Shown: positions 1-5,569, numbered from the stretch's first letter. The stretch is 5,863 nucleotides of DNA from Verrucomicrobiota bacterium (GCA_008932955.1 WBXE01000154.1:1-5863), one strand, 5' to 3'. Made by a program: numbers and translations. The notes: generated by a model not told the origin, from the letters alone.

Positions 1-1
1 A

Positions 2-175
2 ATAGCCGAAAACCCGGCTCAGTTTGCTTTTATCAATGAAGCACGCAGTCTGCGGCGGGCGCGGTTGCGCAAGTTCCCTTACCTCATCACCTACTACCAA
101 ACCAGCCATGGCGTGAAAATCACTTGTGTGAAGCACGAAAAGCGCCATCCGCTGCGTGGCCAACTCCGCCGCTAA
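2..175 (+). CDS. RelE/ParE-superfamily toxin, C-terminal part (partial)
   Basis: The reading frame is open from the window edge to TAA at 173-175 and encodes 57 residues; the start is off the window. The visible part has the typical end of a RelE/ParE type II toxin: an IAENPAQFAFINEARS segment, the RKFPYLITYY beta strand, a VKITCVKHEKRHP strand-turn and a final RGQLRR. Toxins of this family are about 90-100 residues, so roughly the last 60% is present and it looks intact. Members act in the cytoplasm, either as ribosome-dependent mRNA interferases (RelE) or gyrase inhibitors (ParE). The sequence does not decide which. The cognate antitoxin is usually immediately upstream and would be outside the window; no antitoxin-like frame follows. 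The FPY...HEKR signature makes the family call fairly secure; activity is not shown. Confidence 0.82.
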   Translation: MAENPAQFAFINEARSLRRARLRKFPYLITYYQTSHGVKITCVKHEKRHPLRGQLRR

Positions 176-429
176 GGCATGGATTTCGAAGACCATGAAC
201 TGCCATGGAACCCGCAGGCGTCATCGCATTCGCAGCGGCGCTCACAGAGGCGCCGCTACAACCCATCTCAGATGCCTCGCACCTGCCGCAAACGCCAGCG
301 CAACACCGCATTGGCTCAACCAGGAGAGTGAGGAATATCTAACACACAGAAAGAAACCTTCCGCCATATTCTGCGAAAACTGCCTGCGGCATGGGATTTA
401 TCTAACCATTTAATCTTTTCGGGACTCCA
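176..429. other. Intergenic stretch between toxin gene and IS110 left end
   Basis: I see no convincing gene in these 254 bases. A 50-codon frame (179-331) starts 3 bases after the toxin stop, but it is rich in Arg, Gln and Ser, has no recognisable motif and no ribosome binding site, so I do not call it. The part at 290-338 is a diverged copy of 2382-2430. From about 330 the sequence becomes AT-richer up to the proposed element boundary at 430. The last bases, 421-431, would be the left half of the insertion target. Confidence 0.6.
290..338 (+). repeat. Diverged repeat, left copy (pairs with 2382-2430)
   Basis: An ungapped alignment by eye with 2382-2430 gives 37 identities in 49 positions. 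The best stretch is the shared CGCCAGCGC followed one base later by ACACCGC. The similarity continues further left with gaps, through AGATGC. The two copies are in the same orientation and lie one on each side of the insertion sequence. They are too diverged to be a recent duplication made by the element. They more likely belong to a dispersed intergenic repeat family of this genome. Confidence 0.5.
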
Positions 430-435
430 CTGAAC

Positions 436-444
436 TGCTACCAT
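436..444 (+). promoter_or_regulatory. Candidate extended -10 promoter for the left-end RNA
   Basis: TGC followed by TACCAT at 436-444 has the form of an extended -10 element (TG-N-TAnnAT), matching four of six hexamer positions. It would start transcription near 451, just before the first hairpin of the candidate bridge RNA. IS110 elements are known to form or strengthen such a promoter when the right and left ends join in the circular intermediate. I see no good -35 either in the flank or in the joined end, so the site is weakly supported. Confidence 0.3.
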
Positions 445-450
445 GCGAGC

Positions 451-722
451 AACAACCGCGGGGTGGCTGATAGAGTTAGAGAGTAACTCAGCTTGCATGC
501 GCAGGGCGGACTTTACTACATCCGCGGCGGCGCGAGGAGTGTAGTCCGACAGGTCACTGGTGATGGTCCGCGAAAGCGGCGAAATCCCGCATGCGAGCAA
601 GGACGCGGTCCAAGCGGATAGAGCATTGGTGGCACCGCAGGTTGACTTGGTTTGCAGGCGGCGACCCCGTTCAGGAGATTGTCAGAATTTCTTCACGCCG
701 ACCGCCCTCCCGCCAAACCAAG
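451..722 (+). ncRNA. Candidate IS110 bridge RNA in the left non-coding end
   Basis: Bridge RNAs of IS110 elements guide recombination by pairing with target and donor DNA. This region holds a plausible layout in the right order. First is a 5' hairpin: GAGTTA 473-478 with TAACTC 484-489, loop 479-483. Second is a large loop closed by an 11-bp stem, 491-501 with 588-598 (one G.U). Inside it are the candidate left target guide GGACUUUACU (508-517, pairing with flank 422-431 through two G.U), the right target guide GGUCA (552-556, pairing with TGGCC 2189-2193), and a GAAA tetraloop hairpin 568-579. Third is a donor part with CAGGUUGACU (638-647, 8/10 identical to right end 2180-2189) and GUUCAG (669-674, exact complement of left end 430-435). 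A further stem, 646-654 with 714-722, is possible but would overlap the left donor guide. The 5' and 3' ends are uncertain, and the length is greater than the 177 bases known for IS621. Confidence 0.55.
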
Positions 723-730
723 CAACCCGA

Positions 731-735
731 GAGAG
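731..735 (+). promoter_or_regulatory. Ribosome binding site deciding the transposase start
   Basis: GAGAG sits three bases before ATG 739. The frame is open further upstream to a TTG at 652, but that start would place coding sequence inside the structured RNA region and has no ribosome binding site. The ATG at 739 is therefore preferred. Confidence 0.55.
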
Positions 736-738
736 ACA

Positions 739-2163
739 ATGACCATCAACAGCCCCAAAACAAGCAAAACCGACGGCAGGCGCGGCGGCGGCAAGCGCCA
801 CGACCGCAACCGCCCCAGCAAGACCCAGCATAAGATCAACACCGAGGCCAATCCCGACGCGGGCGGCATCGACATCGGAGCGACGGAGATCGTCGTGGCA
901 GTCCCACCCGGCAGATGCGCGGAGCATGTGCGCACCTTCACGAGCTTCACCGGAGGCCTGCGCGAACTGCGCGACTGGCTGCTGGCCTGCGCCGTGACCA
1001 CCGTGGCCATGGAGAGCACCGGCAACTACTGGGTCAACTGCTACGACCTGCTAGAGGAGGCCGGCATCGAGGTGTGCCTGGTCAACGCCCGCCACGTCAA
1101 GGGCGTGCCCGGCAAAAAGACCGACGTGTGCGACGCCCAATGGCTCCAGCAACTCCACGCCGCCGGACTGCTCAAGAAGTCCTTCCGTCCCGCACAGGAT
1201 GTGCTGCGGCTGCGTTACCTGGTCCGGCACCGCGACAGCCTTGTGCGCGAAAATGCGGGACATGTGCACCGCATCCAGAAGGTTCTAACCGAAATGAACC
1301 TCAAGTTGCACCATGTTTTCAGCGACATCGACGGGGTGAGTGGCCGTGCGATCATCACGGCCATTCTCGCCGGCGAGCGCGAGCCGAAGGTTCTGGCCGC
1401 TCTGCGCGACGGCCGCTGCCGGAGTTCCGAGGCGGACATCCTCGCCGCGCTGGAGGGCAACTACCGTCCCGAATACCTCTTCGTGCTCGGTCAACTCCAG
1501 ACCCAGTGGGATGAAATCCGCCGCCACCTCGCCAACCTGGACGAGGAAATCGCCGGTCTGGTCGGCGGCATCGGACCGGCGGCGGTGCCAACCGCCGAGC
1601 CCACCAGGCGGCCCGGCGGGAAACGCAAGCAAACCGGCAAGAACGCCATTGCCCTGGACTTCCGCAAGGAGAGTTTCAGATACTATGGCGTCGACCTGTT
1701 GGAAATCGACGGCATCGGCAGCGGAGTGCTCACCGCCCTGATGAGCGAGATTGGGCCGCGCGACAATCTGTTGGAGTCGTTTGGCAGCGCGGACCGGTTC
1801 TGCGCCTGGCTCGGGGTGTGCCCGTGCAACCAGATCAGCGGCGGCAAGGTCCTGCGCAGCGGTACGCGCAAGACGCGTAACCGCCTGGCCGAGGCGTTGC
1901 GACTGGCGGCCTTTGGATTGGATAAGGCCAAATGCCGGATGGGGGAATACTGTCGGCGCATGAAAGGCAGGTTAGGCAAGGCCGAGGGTATCACGGCCAC
2001 CGCCCACAAACTCGCCCGGGTGATCCATGCGATGATCGCCAACGGCCGGAGCTACGACGAGGCGCAAGCATTCCGGACCAACCCAGGAATGGAGCGGAAA
2101 CGTCTCAAAACCCTCAAAACATTGACCGAAAAGCATGGCTTCAAACTCATTCCTATCCAATAG
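739..2163 (+). CDS. IS110-family RNA-guided recombinase (transposase)
   Basis: 474 residues, complete. It catalyses excision and integration of the element as a bridge-RNA-guided DNA recombinase. The N-terminal RuvC-like DEDD domain (about 40-170) has the four acidic residues: D45 in GIDIGATE, E92 in AMESTGNYW, and D129 and D132 in KKTDVCDAQW. A mainly helical linker covers about 155-310. The C-terminal Tnp domain (about 315-445) starts with a helix-hairpin-helix-like LLEIDGIGSGVLTALMSEIG and contains the expected nucleophile, S367 in NQISGGK, followed by a basic RSGTRKTRNRLAEALR stretch. Family members are often 300-400 residues; the extra length here is a basic, low-complexity N-terminus (about 1-38) and an Arg/Gly/Lys-rich loop (about 285-302). 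All key residues are present, so it should be active. It lies directly downstream of its candidate bridge RNA and ends 26 bases before the proposed right end. Family assignment is very secure. Confidence 0.96.
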   Translation: MTINSPKTSKTDGRRGGGKRHDRNRPSKTQHKINTEANPDAGGIDIGATEIVVAVPPGRCAEHVRTFTSFTGGLRELRDWLLACAVTTVAMESTGNYWVNCYDLLEEAGIEVCLVNARHVKGVPGKKTDVCDAQWLQQLHAAGLLKKSFRPAQDVLRLRYLVRHRDSLVRENAGHVHRIQKVLTEMNLKLHHVFSDIDGVSGRAIITAILAGEREPKVLAALRDGRCRSSEADILAALEGNYRPEYLFVLGQLQTQWDEIRRHLANLDEEIAGLVGGIGPAAVPTAEPTRRPGGKRKQTGKNAIALDFRKESFRYYGVDLLEIDGIGSGVLTALMSEIGPRDNLLESFGSADRFCAWLGVCPCNQISGGKVLRSGTRKTRNRLAEALRLAAFGLDKAKCRMGEYCRRMKGRLGKAEGITATAHKLARVIHAMIANGRSYDEAQAFRTNPGMERKRLKTLKTLTEKHGFKLIPIQ

Positions 2164-2277
2164 CTTGCAATGAGTTAGTCAGGAGGACTGGCCCCATCAG
2201 GCTCGACGCTGAACGCGGAGCGAGCGTTAGCGAGCTTGGCAACTTGGCGAAGTCCTGATTGGCATGGCGCGGGGAGT

Positions 2278-2383
2278 GCGGTGGCTCGCCACCGCCTGGG
2301 GCTGGGGCGGGCTTGCCCGCCGTGGCGCGGAGCGGCTGGGAACTGCCGCTGCATTGCCAGTGCGTTAGAGATGCGCGTGGCAA
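2278..2383. repeat. Cluster of four consecutive hairpins
   Basis: Four inverted repeats follow one another within 106 bases. GCGGTGG 2278-2284 pairs with 2289-2295 around a 4-base loop. GGCGGGC 2306-2312 pairs with 2315-2321. AGCGGC 2331-2336 pairs with 2345-2350. TTGCCA 2354-2359 pairs with 2378-2383, with an inner GCG/CGC. None is followed by a T-tract, so they are not ordinary terminators. They look like REP-type intergenic palindromes. The cluster begins about 90 bases from the proposed right end of the insertion sequence, which fits the known liking of some IS110 elements for REP-like sites, although the target core itself is not in a hairpin. Confidence 0.55.
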
Positions 2384-2430
2384 GCGCCAGCGCGACACCG
2401 CTTCGGCTCGCTCAGGCGGGTGGCGAATAG
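2382..2430 (+). repeat. Diverged repeat, right copy (pairs with 290-338)
   Basis: This is the right-hand partner of the repeat at 290-338, 37 of 49 identical and in the same orientation. It joins directly onto the hairpin cluster on its left and is followed 5 bases later by the long palindrome at 2436-2504. The stretch therefore looks like several dispersed repeats laid end to end. Confidence 0.5.
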
Positions 2431-2435
2431 GGCCT

Positions 2436-2504
2436 GGGGTCAGTCCCGCTTTTCGAACATTCGGGCCCCGCTTTCACTACACCATGCTCGAAAAGCGGGA
2501 CCCC
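2436..2504. repeat. Long imperfect palindrome, REP/REPIN-like
   Basis: TCCCGCTTTTCGA at 2444-2456 pairs exactly with 2488-2500 (13 bp). GGGG 2436-2439 pairs with CCCC 2501-2504 after a 4-base bulge (TCAG), and CAT 2458-2460 pairs with ATG 2484-2486 inside. The loop is about 23 bases and itself GC-rich. The GGGGTCAGTCCCGC edge resembles termini mobilised by REP-associated tyrosine transposases (IS200/IS605-like), but no such transposase is in the window. It could be read as a terminator on either strand, yet no T-tract follows on either side. Family assignment is inference. Confidence 0.5.
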
Positions 2505-2506
2505 AT

Positions 2507-2647
2507 TGGATCTGGAACGACGATTCGGATGCGGGTACTCCATATCTCCATGCGGATGGCACACACGCGGTCACCCAGGCCAACGGCCAAGTCTGCTTCC
2601 TGAATCTCCACCACGGCCAGCGCTGCATCTCCATCGCCGAGGCGTGA
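2507..2647 (+). pseudogene. C-terminal remnant of an unidentified protein gene
   Basis: From the edge of the long palindrome a frame runs 46 codons to TGA at 2645-2647. Its composition is protein-like (NDDSDAGTPYLHADGTHAV, then QANGQVCFLNLHHG and QRCISIAEA) and unlike the repeat-derived sequence before it. The frame is open further upstream, but there it crosses the palindrome and hairpin DNA, so a natural start is missing. I read it as the tail of a gene whose front was replaced or cut off by the palindromic element. I do not recognise the family. It could also be a chance open frame in GC-rich DNA. Confidence 0.3.
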
Positions 2648-2676
2648 GGCTCCGCTGTCGTCCAGTTAGCGGGAAA

Positions 2677-3417
2677 TCAATTTCCATTTTTCATGGCCTC
2701 GAAGTCCAACTTGTAGCAGTAAACCAGCTTTAGCCGAGACTCCGAAAGCTTACTTCCCTCCACAATTGAGAAGGCCTCATTGAAAATCACGGAGGGAACT
2801 CTCGACTCTTGTAGCACGTCACGGGTGGTGGATAGTATGTCCTGAGATTTAATCGAATTTGCGAAATCGCGGAATTGATCTTCGAGCCCCTCAAGCCGAG
2901 CGTTTCTCGCTCTGCCCGCCTGCCCCGAATAGTGGATCACCTTTGTGAAGTTCATTGGGAAACCCTTTCGGCGCAGATGATTAGCTACCTCATTGCCAAC
3001 TGCGATTACCCGAGCACCTGGAGCAGCCACCAGTTTAATCTCCTCTTGTAATAGATCATACCACTTGTCATAGCGGTCAGGTCTGGTTTTGCCCGCTTGT
3101 TCGACGGTCATCGCCCCTTTTGAAAAGTCAGTCATATGGTATCGCTGGTCAGTATCGCAAAGAAAGCGTCGCGTAGAGAAGTGCAACAGCATTGGCTCGA
3201 TACCAGCTAGAAAATTTCTGAAGCCCGATGCGACTTTTGTCCTGGCCTCCTCAGGAGACCGAGCCCAGCGACCAAGAGATGGCTCCATGCATACCAAAAT
3301 GTAATCAACCTGTCCCGCTGGTGCGGGGTTAGGTAAATAAACATCCCCATCTGATTCCGCGAGGGCCTTCATCTTTTGATCCAGATCGCGATATTTTTTT
3401 ATGAATTCATTTCTCAT
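2677..3417 (-). CDS. Hypothetical protein with faint uracil-DNA-glycosylase-like layout
   Basis: 246 residues from the ATG at 3415-3417. The first part (1-25) is a basic helix (MRNEFIKKYRDLDQKMKAL). The core has DYILVCMEPSLG (38-49), HMTDFSKGAM (94-103), ARVIAVGNEVANHL (135-148) and VIHYSGQAGRARN (160-172). This order recalls the uracil-DNA glycosylase superfamily: an early loop after a strand, a middle strand, an alpha/beta piece with a G after a hydrophobic strand, and a late H-x-S-x-x-x-x-R loop. The canonical catalytic motif residues are not clearly present, so I make no functional call. There is no signal peptide or membrane segment, so it is probably cytosolic. An alternative ATG at 3481-3483 adds 22 residues and has AGGTGG just upstream; I prefer 3417 because the added residues are low-complexity. 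Codon use is plainer and AT-richer than in the transposase. Confidence 0.75.
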   Translation of the reverse strand: MRNEFIKKYRDLDQKMKALAESDGDVYLPNPAPAGQVDYILVCMEPSLGRWARSPEEARTKVASGFRNFLAGIEPMLLHFSTRRFLCDTDQRYHMTDFSKGAMTVEQAGKTRPDRYDKWYDLLQEEIKLVAAPGARVIAVGNEVANHLRRKGFPMNFTKVIHYSGQAGRARNARLEGLEDQFRDFANSIKSQDILSTTRDVLQESRVPSVIFNEAFSIVEGSKLSESRLKLVYCYKLDFEAMKNGN

Positions 3418-3551
3418 TGTGTTAAATGCTAGGAATTTGCTTTTGGTGTTAGTCGAAGTCGAGCAGGCTGGAGCGCCTGCCATTGTCCACCTAGCCAAGG
3501 AATTTCGTTGAAGTTTTGTTGGAGCATCTGAGGTGAGCGCCTGCTGTGTAA

Positions 3552-3565
3552 GGGTGGATTCACCC
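3552..3565 (-). terminator. Weak hairpin after the secreted-protein gene
   Basis: GGGTG 3552-3556 pairs with CACCC 3561-3565 around a 4-base loop, three bases beyond the stop codon of the minus-strand gene ending at 3569. On the minus strand it is followed by TTACAC rather than a run of T, so it is at best a weak intrinsic terminator. The gap between the two minus-strand genes (3418-3568) has no other clear signal. Confidence 0.2.
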
Positions 3566-3568
3566 GCC

Positions 3569-5110
3569 TCATTTCACCACCTGAAGCCGCATGAAGCGCT
3601 GCGGATAGCTGGCGTAGGGAACGTTGTCGCGCACTGTCACCAGCCAATAACTTCCGCCGCCCGGGGTCGGGTCGGTTTGCGACAGCACGGTCGTTGCCGG
3701 TGCCCATGCATTGCTGCTCAAGGTGTCGGTGGCCTGCACGGTGTACGTTACATCGTTGGCCGTCTTGCTTTGCCGATACGTCAGCGTCAGGTAGCCAGTT
3801 TGGCTCGCTGTGGTGGGCAGGTTGCCTGTGGCACTGGCCATTGGAGTGAGCGCCATGGCGTATTTCATCAGGTTGCTGGTGCCGTCATTGGCCGGGGTCG
3901 CCATCTCTCCGCTGACCGCCGGGTTGGCCAAGTCGGTCGGATTGGTGAATGCGGTTGATTTCCATGAGTCGTAGCTGCCAGCCCGGGTGACTGTGACGGT
4001 GTAGGTGGTTAGCGCGACGCCATCCTGCGCGGTCACTACCGTGGTGATTGTGTTGGTTCCTACGATCAGCGATATTGCCCCGCTGGCAACACCCGACGCG
4101 ACCGACGTGCCATTGACAGTGATCGTGGCTGTCGCATCGGTCACGGTTGGTGTGACTATCATCGACGTGGTGGCATTGGAAACGCTTGCCGTATAGGAGG
4201 TGGTCGCTGCCGCAAACGCCGGGTCAAAAGTACCAGAGCTGAGAGTAAGACCGGAGAGCGTCGATATGGACGATTGCGCTCGCGTCACAGAAACGGTGTA
4301 GGTATTTGTGGTGGTTCCGTCCTGCGCGGATACCACGGTAGTGATCGTGTTAGTTCCCACGGCAAGCGATATTGCACCGCTGGATGATCCGGCTGTGACA
4401 GTCGCTCCATTCACCGTCACAGTGGCAGTTGCGTCAACACGGGTAGGGGTTACCGTGATAGATGTAGTTGCGTTAGGAACAGTCGATGTATAAGTCGTTA
4501 TGTTTGTGTCGAAACCAGGACTTAAATCACCCTTACTAAGTGACAAGGTCGTCAAATTCGGAGATATGCTAATTGTAAAACCGTTTGAAATCTGCGTGAA
4601 GCCTGTTTTGCCAGTTATATAATACGCTTTGAAATTTCCGGAATTTATAATAAAGTTGTACCCGGCAATATTTGGAGCATTGCCCAGAAATGTTACGCTC
4701 CTCAGATAGTATCCGATATAGAATGCGGAGTCACCGATGGTGGTGACGCTGCTGGGTATTGTCACTGTTGTAAGACAGCATCCATTGAATGCTCCGGCGC
4801 TGATGGTGGTGACACCATCAGGAATCGAAATGCTCGTCACCCAACCATTGTTACTATTAGGATTAGCGAATGCATTGGGGCCAATTGTGGTGACAGGTTT
4901 TCCGATGATGGTCGATGGGATGACAAAAGCGCCAAAGGGAGAGCCCGCCCAGCCGGTGATGGTGATCGAGGTTCCGTTGTCGGTGTAGCTTAAATTCCGG
5001 AACGTCCCAGCCGATGCAGCACTCAACATGCAGCCCAGGATGGCCAGCGGCTTGAGCCAGCGGAATTTGTGGATTGGTCGGATGTTGGAGGCAGGAATGG
5101 TGATGTTCAT
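3569..5110 (-). CDS. Secreted BspA-type LRR protein with two cadherin-like domains
   Basis: 513 residues, complete. Residues 1-34 form an export signal: basic RPIHKFRWLK, a hydrophobic stretch, then cleavage likely after ASA (34). ILGC at 24-27 is a near-lipobox, so a lipoprotein is an alternative. Residues about 36-165 are LRR_5/BspA-like repeats with the VTTIGPNAF, IPDGVTTISAGAF and IPSSVTTIGDSAF pattern. Two copies of a cadherin-like beta-sandwich domain follow at about 185-278 and 284-377, each with YT.T/ASV.NAT.S, VTPT..DATAT, VNG and GTNTITTVV.AQDG. The last 134 residues carry a SW...F...DLANPAVSG opening, a degenerate NDGTSNLMKYAMALTP segment, LTLTYRQSK and a closing RFMRLQVVK, a layout I associate with verrucomicrobial secreted proteins. 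It probably acts at the cell surface or outside the cell in binding; no enzyme motif is seen. Upstream, TATCAT (minus strand, 5142-5147) is a possible -10; no clear ribosome binding site is visible. Confidence 0.88.
   Translation of the reverse strand: MNITIPASNIRPIHKFRWLKPLAILGCMLSAASAGTFRNLSYTDNGTSITITGWAGSPFGAFVIPSTIIGKPVTTIGPNAFANPNSNNGWVTSISIPDGVTTISAGAFNGCCLTTVTIPSSVTTIGDSAFYIGYYLRSVTFLGNAPNIAGYNFIINSGNFKAYYITGKTGFTQISNGFTISISPNLTTLSLSKGDLSPGFDTNITTYTSTVPNATTSITVTPTRVDATATVTVNGATVTAGSSSGAISLAVGTNTITTVVSAQDGTTTNTYTVSVTRAQSSISTLSGLTLSSGTFDPAFAAATTSYTASVSNATTSMIVTPTVTDATATITVNGTSVASGVASGAISLIVGTNTITTVVTAQDGVALTTYTVTVTRAGSYDSWKSTAFTNPTDLANPAVSGEMATPANDGTSNLMKYAMALTPMASATGNLPTTASQTGYLTLTYRQSKTANDVTYTVQATDTLSSNAWAPATTVLSQTDPTPGGGSYWLVTVRDNVPYASYPQRFMRLQVVK
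3980..4261 (-). repeat. Second of two tandem cadherin-like domain repeats
   Basis: This stretch encodes residues 284-377 of the secreted protein and is a tandem copy of the repeat at 4277-4558, about 99 codons apart. The copies share long protein stretches such as SGAISL.VGTNTITTVV and AQDG, and clear DNA similarity. This suggests domain duplication within the gene or gene conversion between copies. The same repeat also makes two similar Val-rich open frames on the plus strand, which are shadows and not genes. Confidence 0.7.
4277..4558 (-). repeat. First of two tandem cadherin-like domain repeats
   Basis: This stretch encodes residues 185-278 of the secreted protein, the partner of 3980-4261. 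It opens with NLTTLSLSKGDLSPGFD, the typical start of this domain family (L..L.ls.g.l.p.F), and ends with TYTVSVTRA. Each copy is about 94 residues, the usual size of the domain. Confidence 0.7.
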
Positions 5111-5478
5111 GGTTCGTGAGGGTGAGGCAGGGGATGCCTTTATGATAAGTGATGTGATTAATCGGGGACTCTGAGCAATTTACTTTTCGGTGTAGTCAAA
5201 CTGAACACTGAGGCGGTCTGACTCGCAAGACGGGCTGGCGAAAATGAATACCTGCCCTTCTCGGGATTGGACGTGGGCGGGCCTTGAGTGGGGGATGGTG
5301 AGGTTAGTGAGCGCTAGAATTCTCACGGATTCACCTGCGTACATGCGCTCCGTCCGCATGGGCCGCTGCTGGGCGCTGGCGTATCCGAGCATCGGCGAGC
5401 CCAAGATGGGACGCAGGCATTGAGCGCGGGGAGGCGCTGGCGCTGGTGCCGGGGAAATTTGAGAACCGGGGTTCATGG

Positions 5479-5504
5479 CAGGAAGGACAGATTCGTCCTT
5501 CCTG
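5479..5504. repeat. Perfect 10-bp stem palindrome
   Basis: CAGGAAGGAC at 5479-5488 pairs exactly with GTCCTTCCTG at 5495-5504 around the 6-base loop AGATTC. There is no T-tract on either side, so it is not a standard terminator. It resembles dispersed palindromic repeats of verrucomicrobial intergenic DNA. Confidence 0.55.
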
Positions 5505-5543
5505 GTGGACGGGGAGTTGATAAGCTGGCAAAAGTCAGCCGCA

Positions 5544-5569
5544 ACGGCCTTTAGCCGTCCCCGAAAGGG
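5544..5569. repeat. Pair of small adjacent hairpins
   Basis: ACGGC 5544-5548 pairs with GCCGT 5554-5558. Directly after it, CCC 5560-5562 pairs with GGG 5567-5569 around a GAAA tetraloop. They lie 40 bases from the larger palindrome at 5479-5504 and look like part of the same repeat block. Confidence 0.4.

Larger units (their letters stand above)
430..2189 (+). mobile_element. IS110-family insertion sequence, apparently complete
   Basis: The element is defined by its transposase (739-2163), which is flanked by a long structured non-coding left end and only about 26 bases of right end. That asymmetry is typical of the IS110 group, whose bridge RNA lies upstream of the transposase. The boundaries are inferred. 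A CT dinucleotide core is placed at 430-431 and 2188-2189, inside an ACTG shared by both ends, because this register lets the left-end RNA pair with both flanks and both element ends. Removing the element would leave GGGACTCCACTGGCCCC as the empty site. Joining the ends would give CAGGAGGACTGAACTGC as the circular donor. IS110 elements make no long target duplications or terminal inverted repeats, and none is seen. The family is secure; the exact ends are moderately supported. Confidence 0.72.

Noticed and set aside
110..117. GGCGTGAA, complementary to TTCACGCC at 693-700 in the left-end RNA, as a possible left element end
   Set aside because: It would place the element end inside the toxin gene, which looks intact, and no matching right end exists; an 8-base match is expected by chance.
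179..331. 50-codon plus-strand frame just after the toxin stop
   Set aside because: It is Arg/Gln/Ser-rich without motif or ribosome binding site, and its end overlaps the dispersed repeat at 290-338, whose other copy is read in a different frame.
316..600. 94-codon minus-strand open frame covering the IS left boundary
   Set aside because: It begins with TTG, crosses the proposed element boundary and the structured RNA region, has no recognisable motif and no ribosome binding site.
652..738. TTG-initiated N-terminal extension of the transposase by 29 residues
   Set aside because: It lies inside the candidate bridge RNA, has no ribosome binding site and looks unlike protein of this family; ATG 739 has GAGAG upstream.
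2278..2321. Hairpins downstream of the transposase as intrinsic terminators
   Set aside because: No T-tract follows either hairpin on either strand, and they lie outside the proposed element end.
2153..2430. Open frames on both strands over the IS right end and hairpin cluster
   Set aside because: Composition follows GC-rich palindromes and the frames cross the element boundary; no domain is visible.
4005..4493. Two similar Val-rich plus-strand frames
   Set aside because: They are antisense shadows of the duplicated cadherin-like domains in the minus-strand gene.
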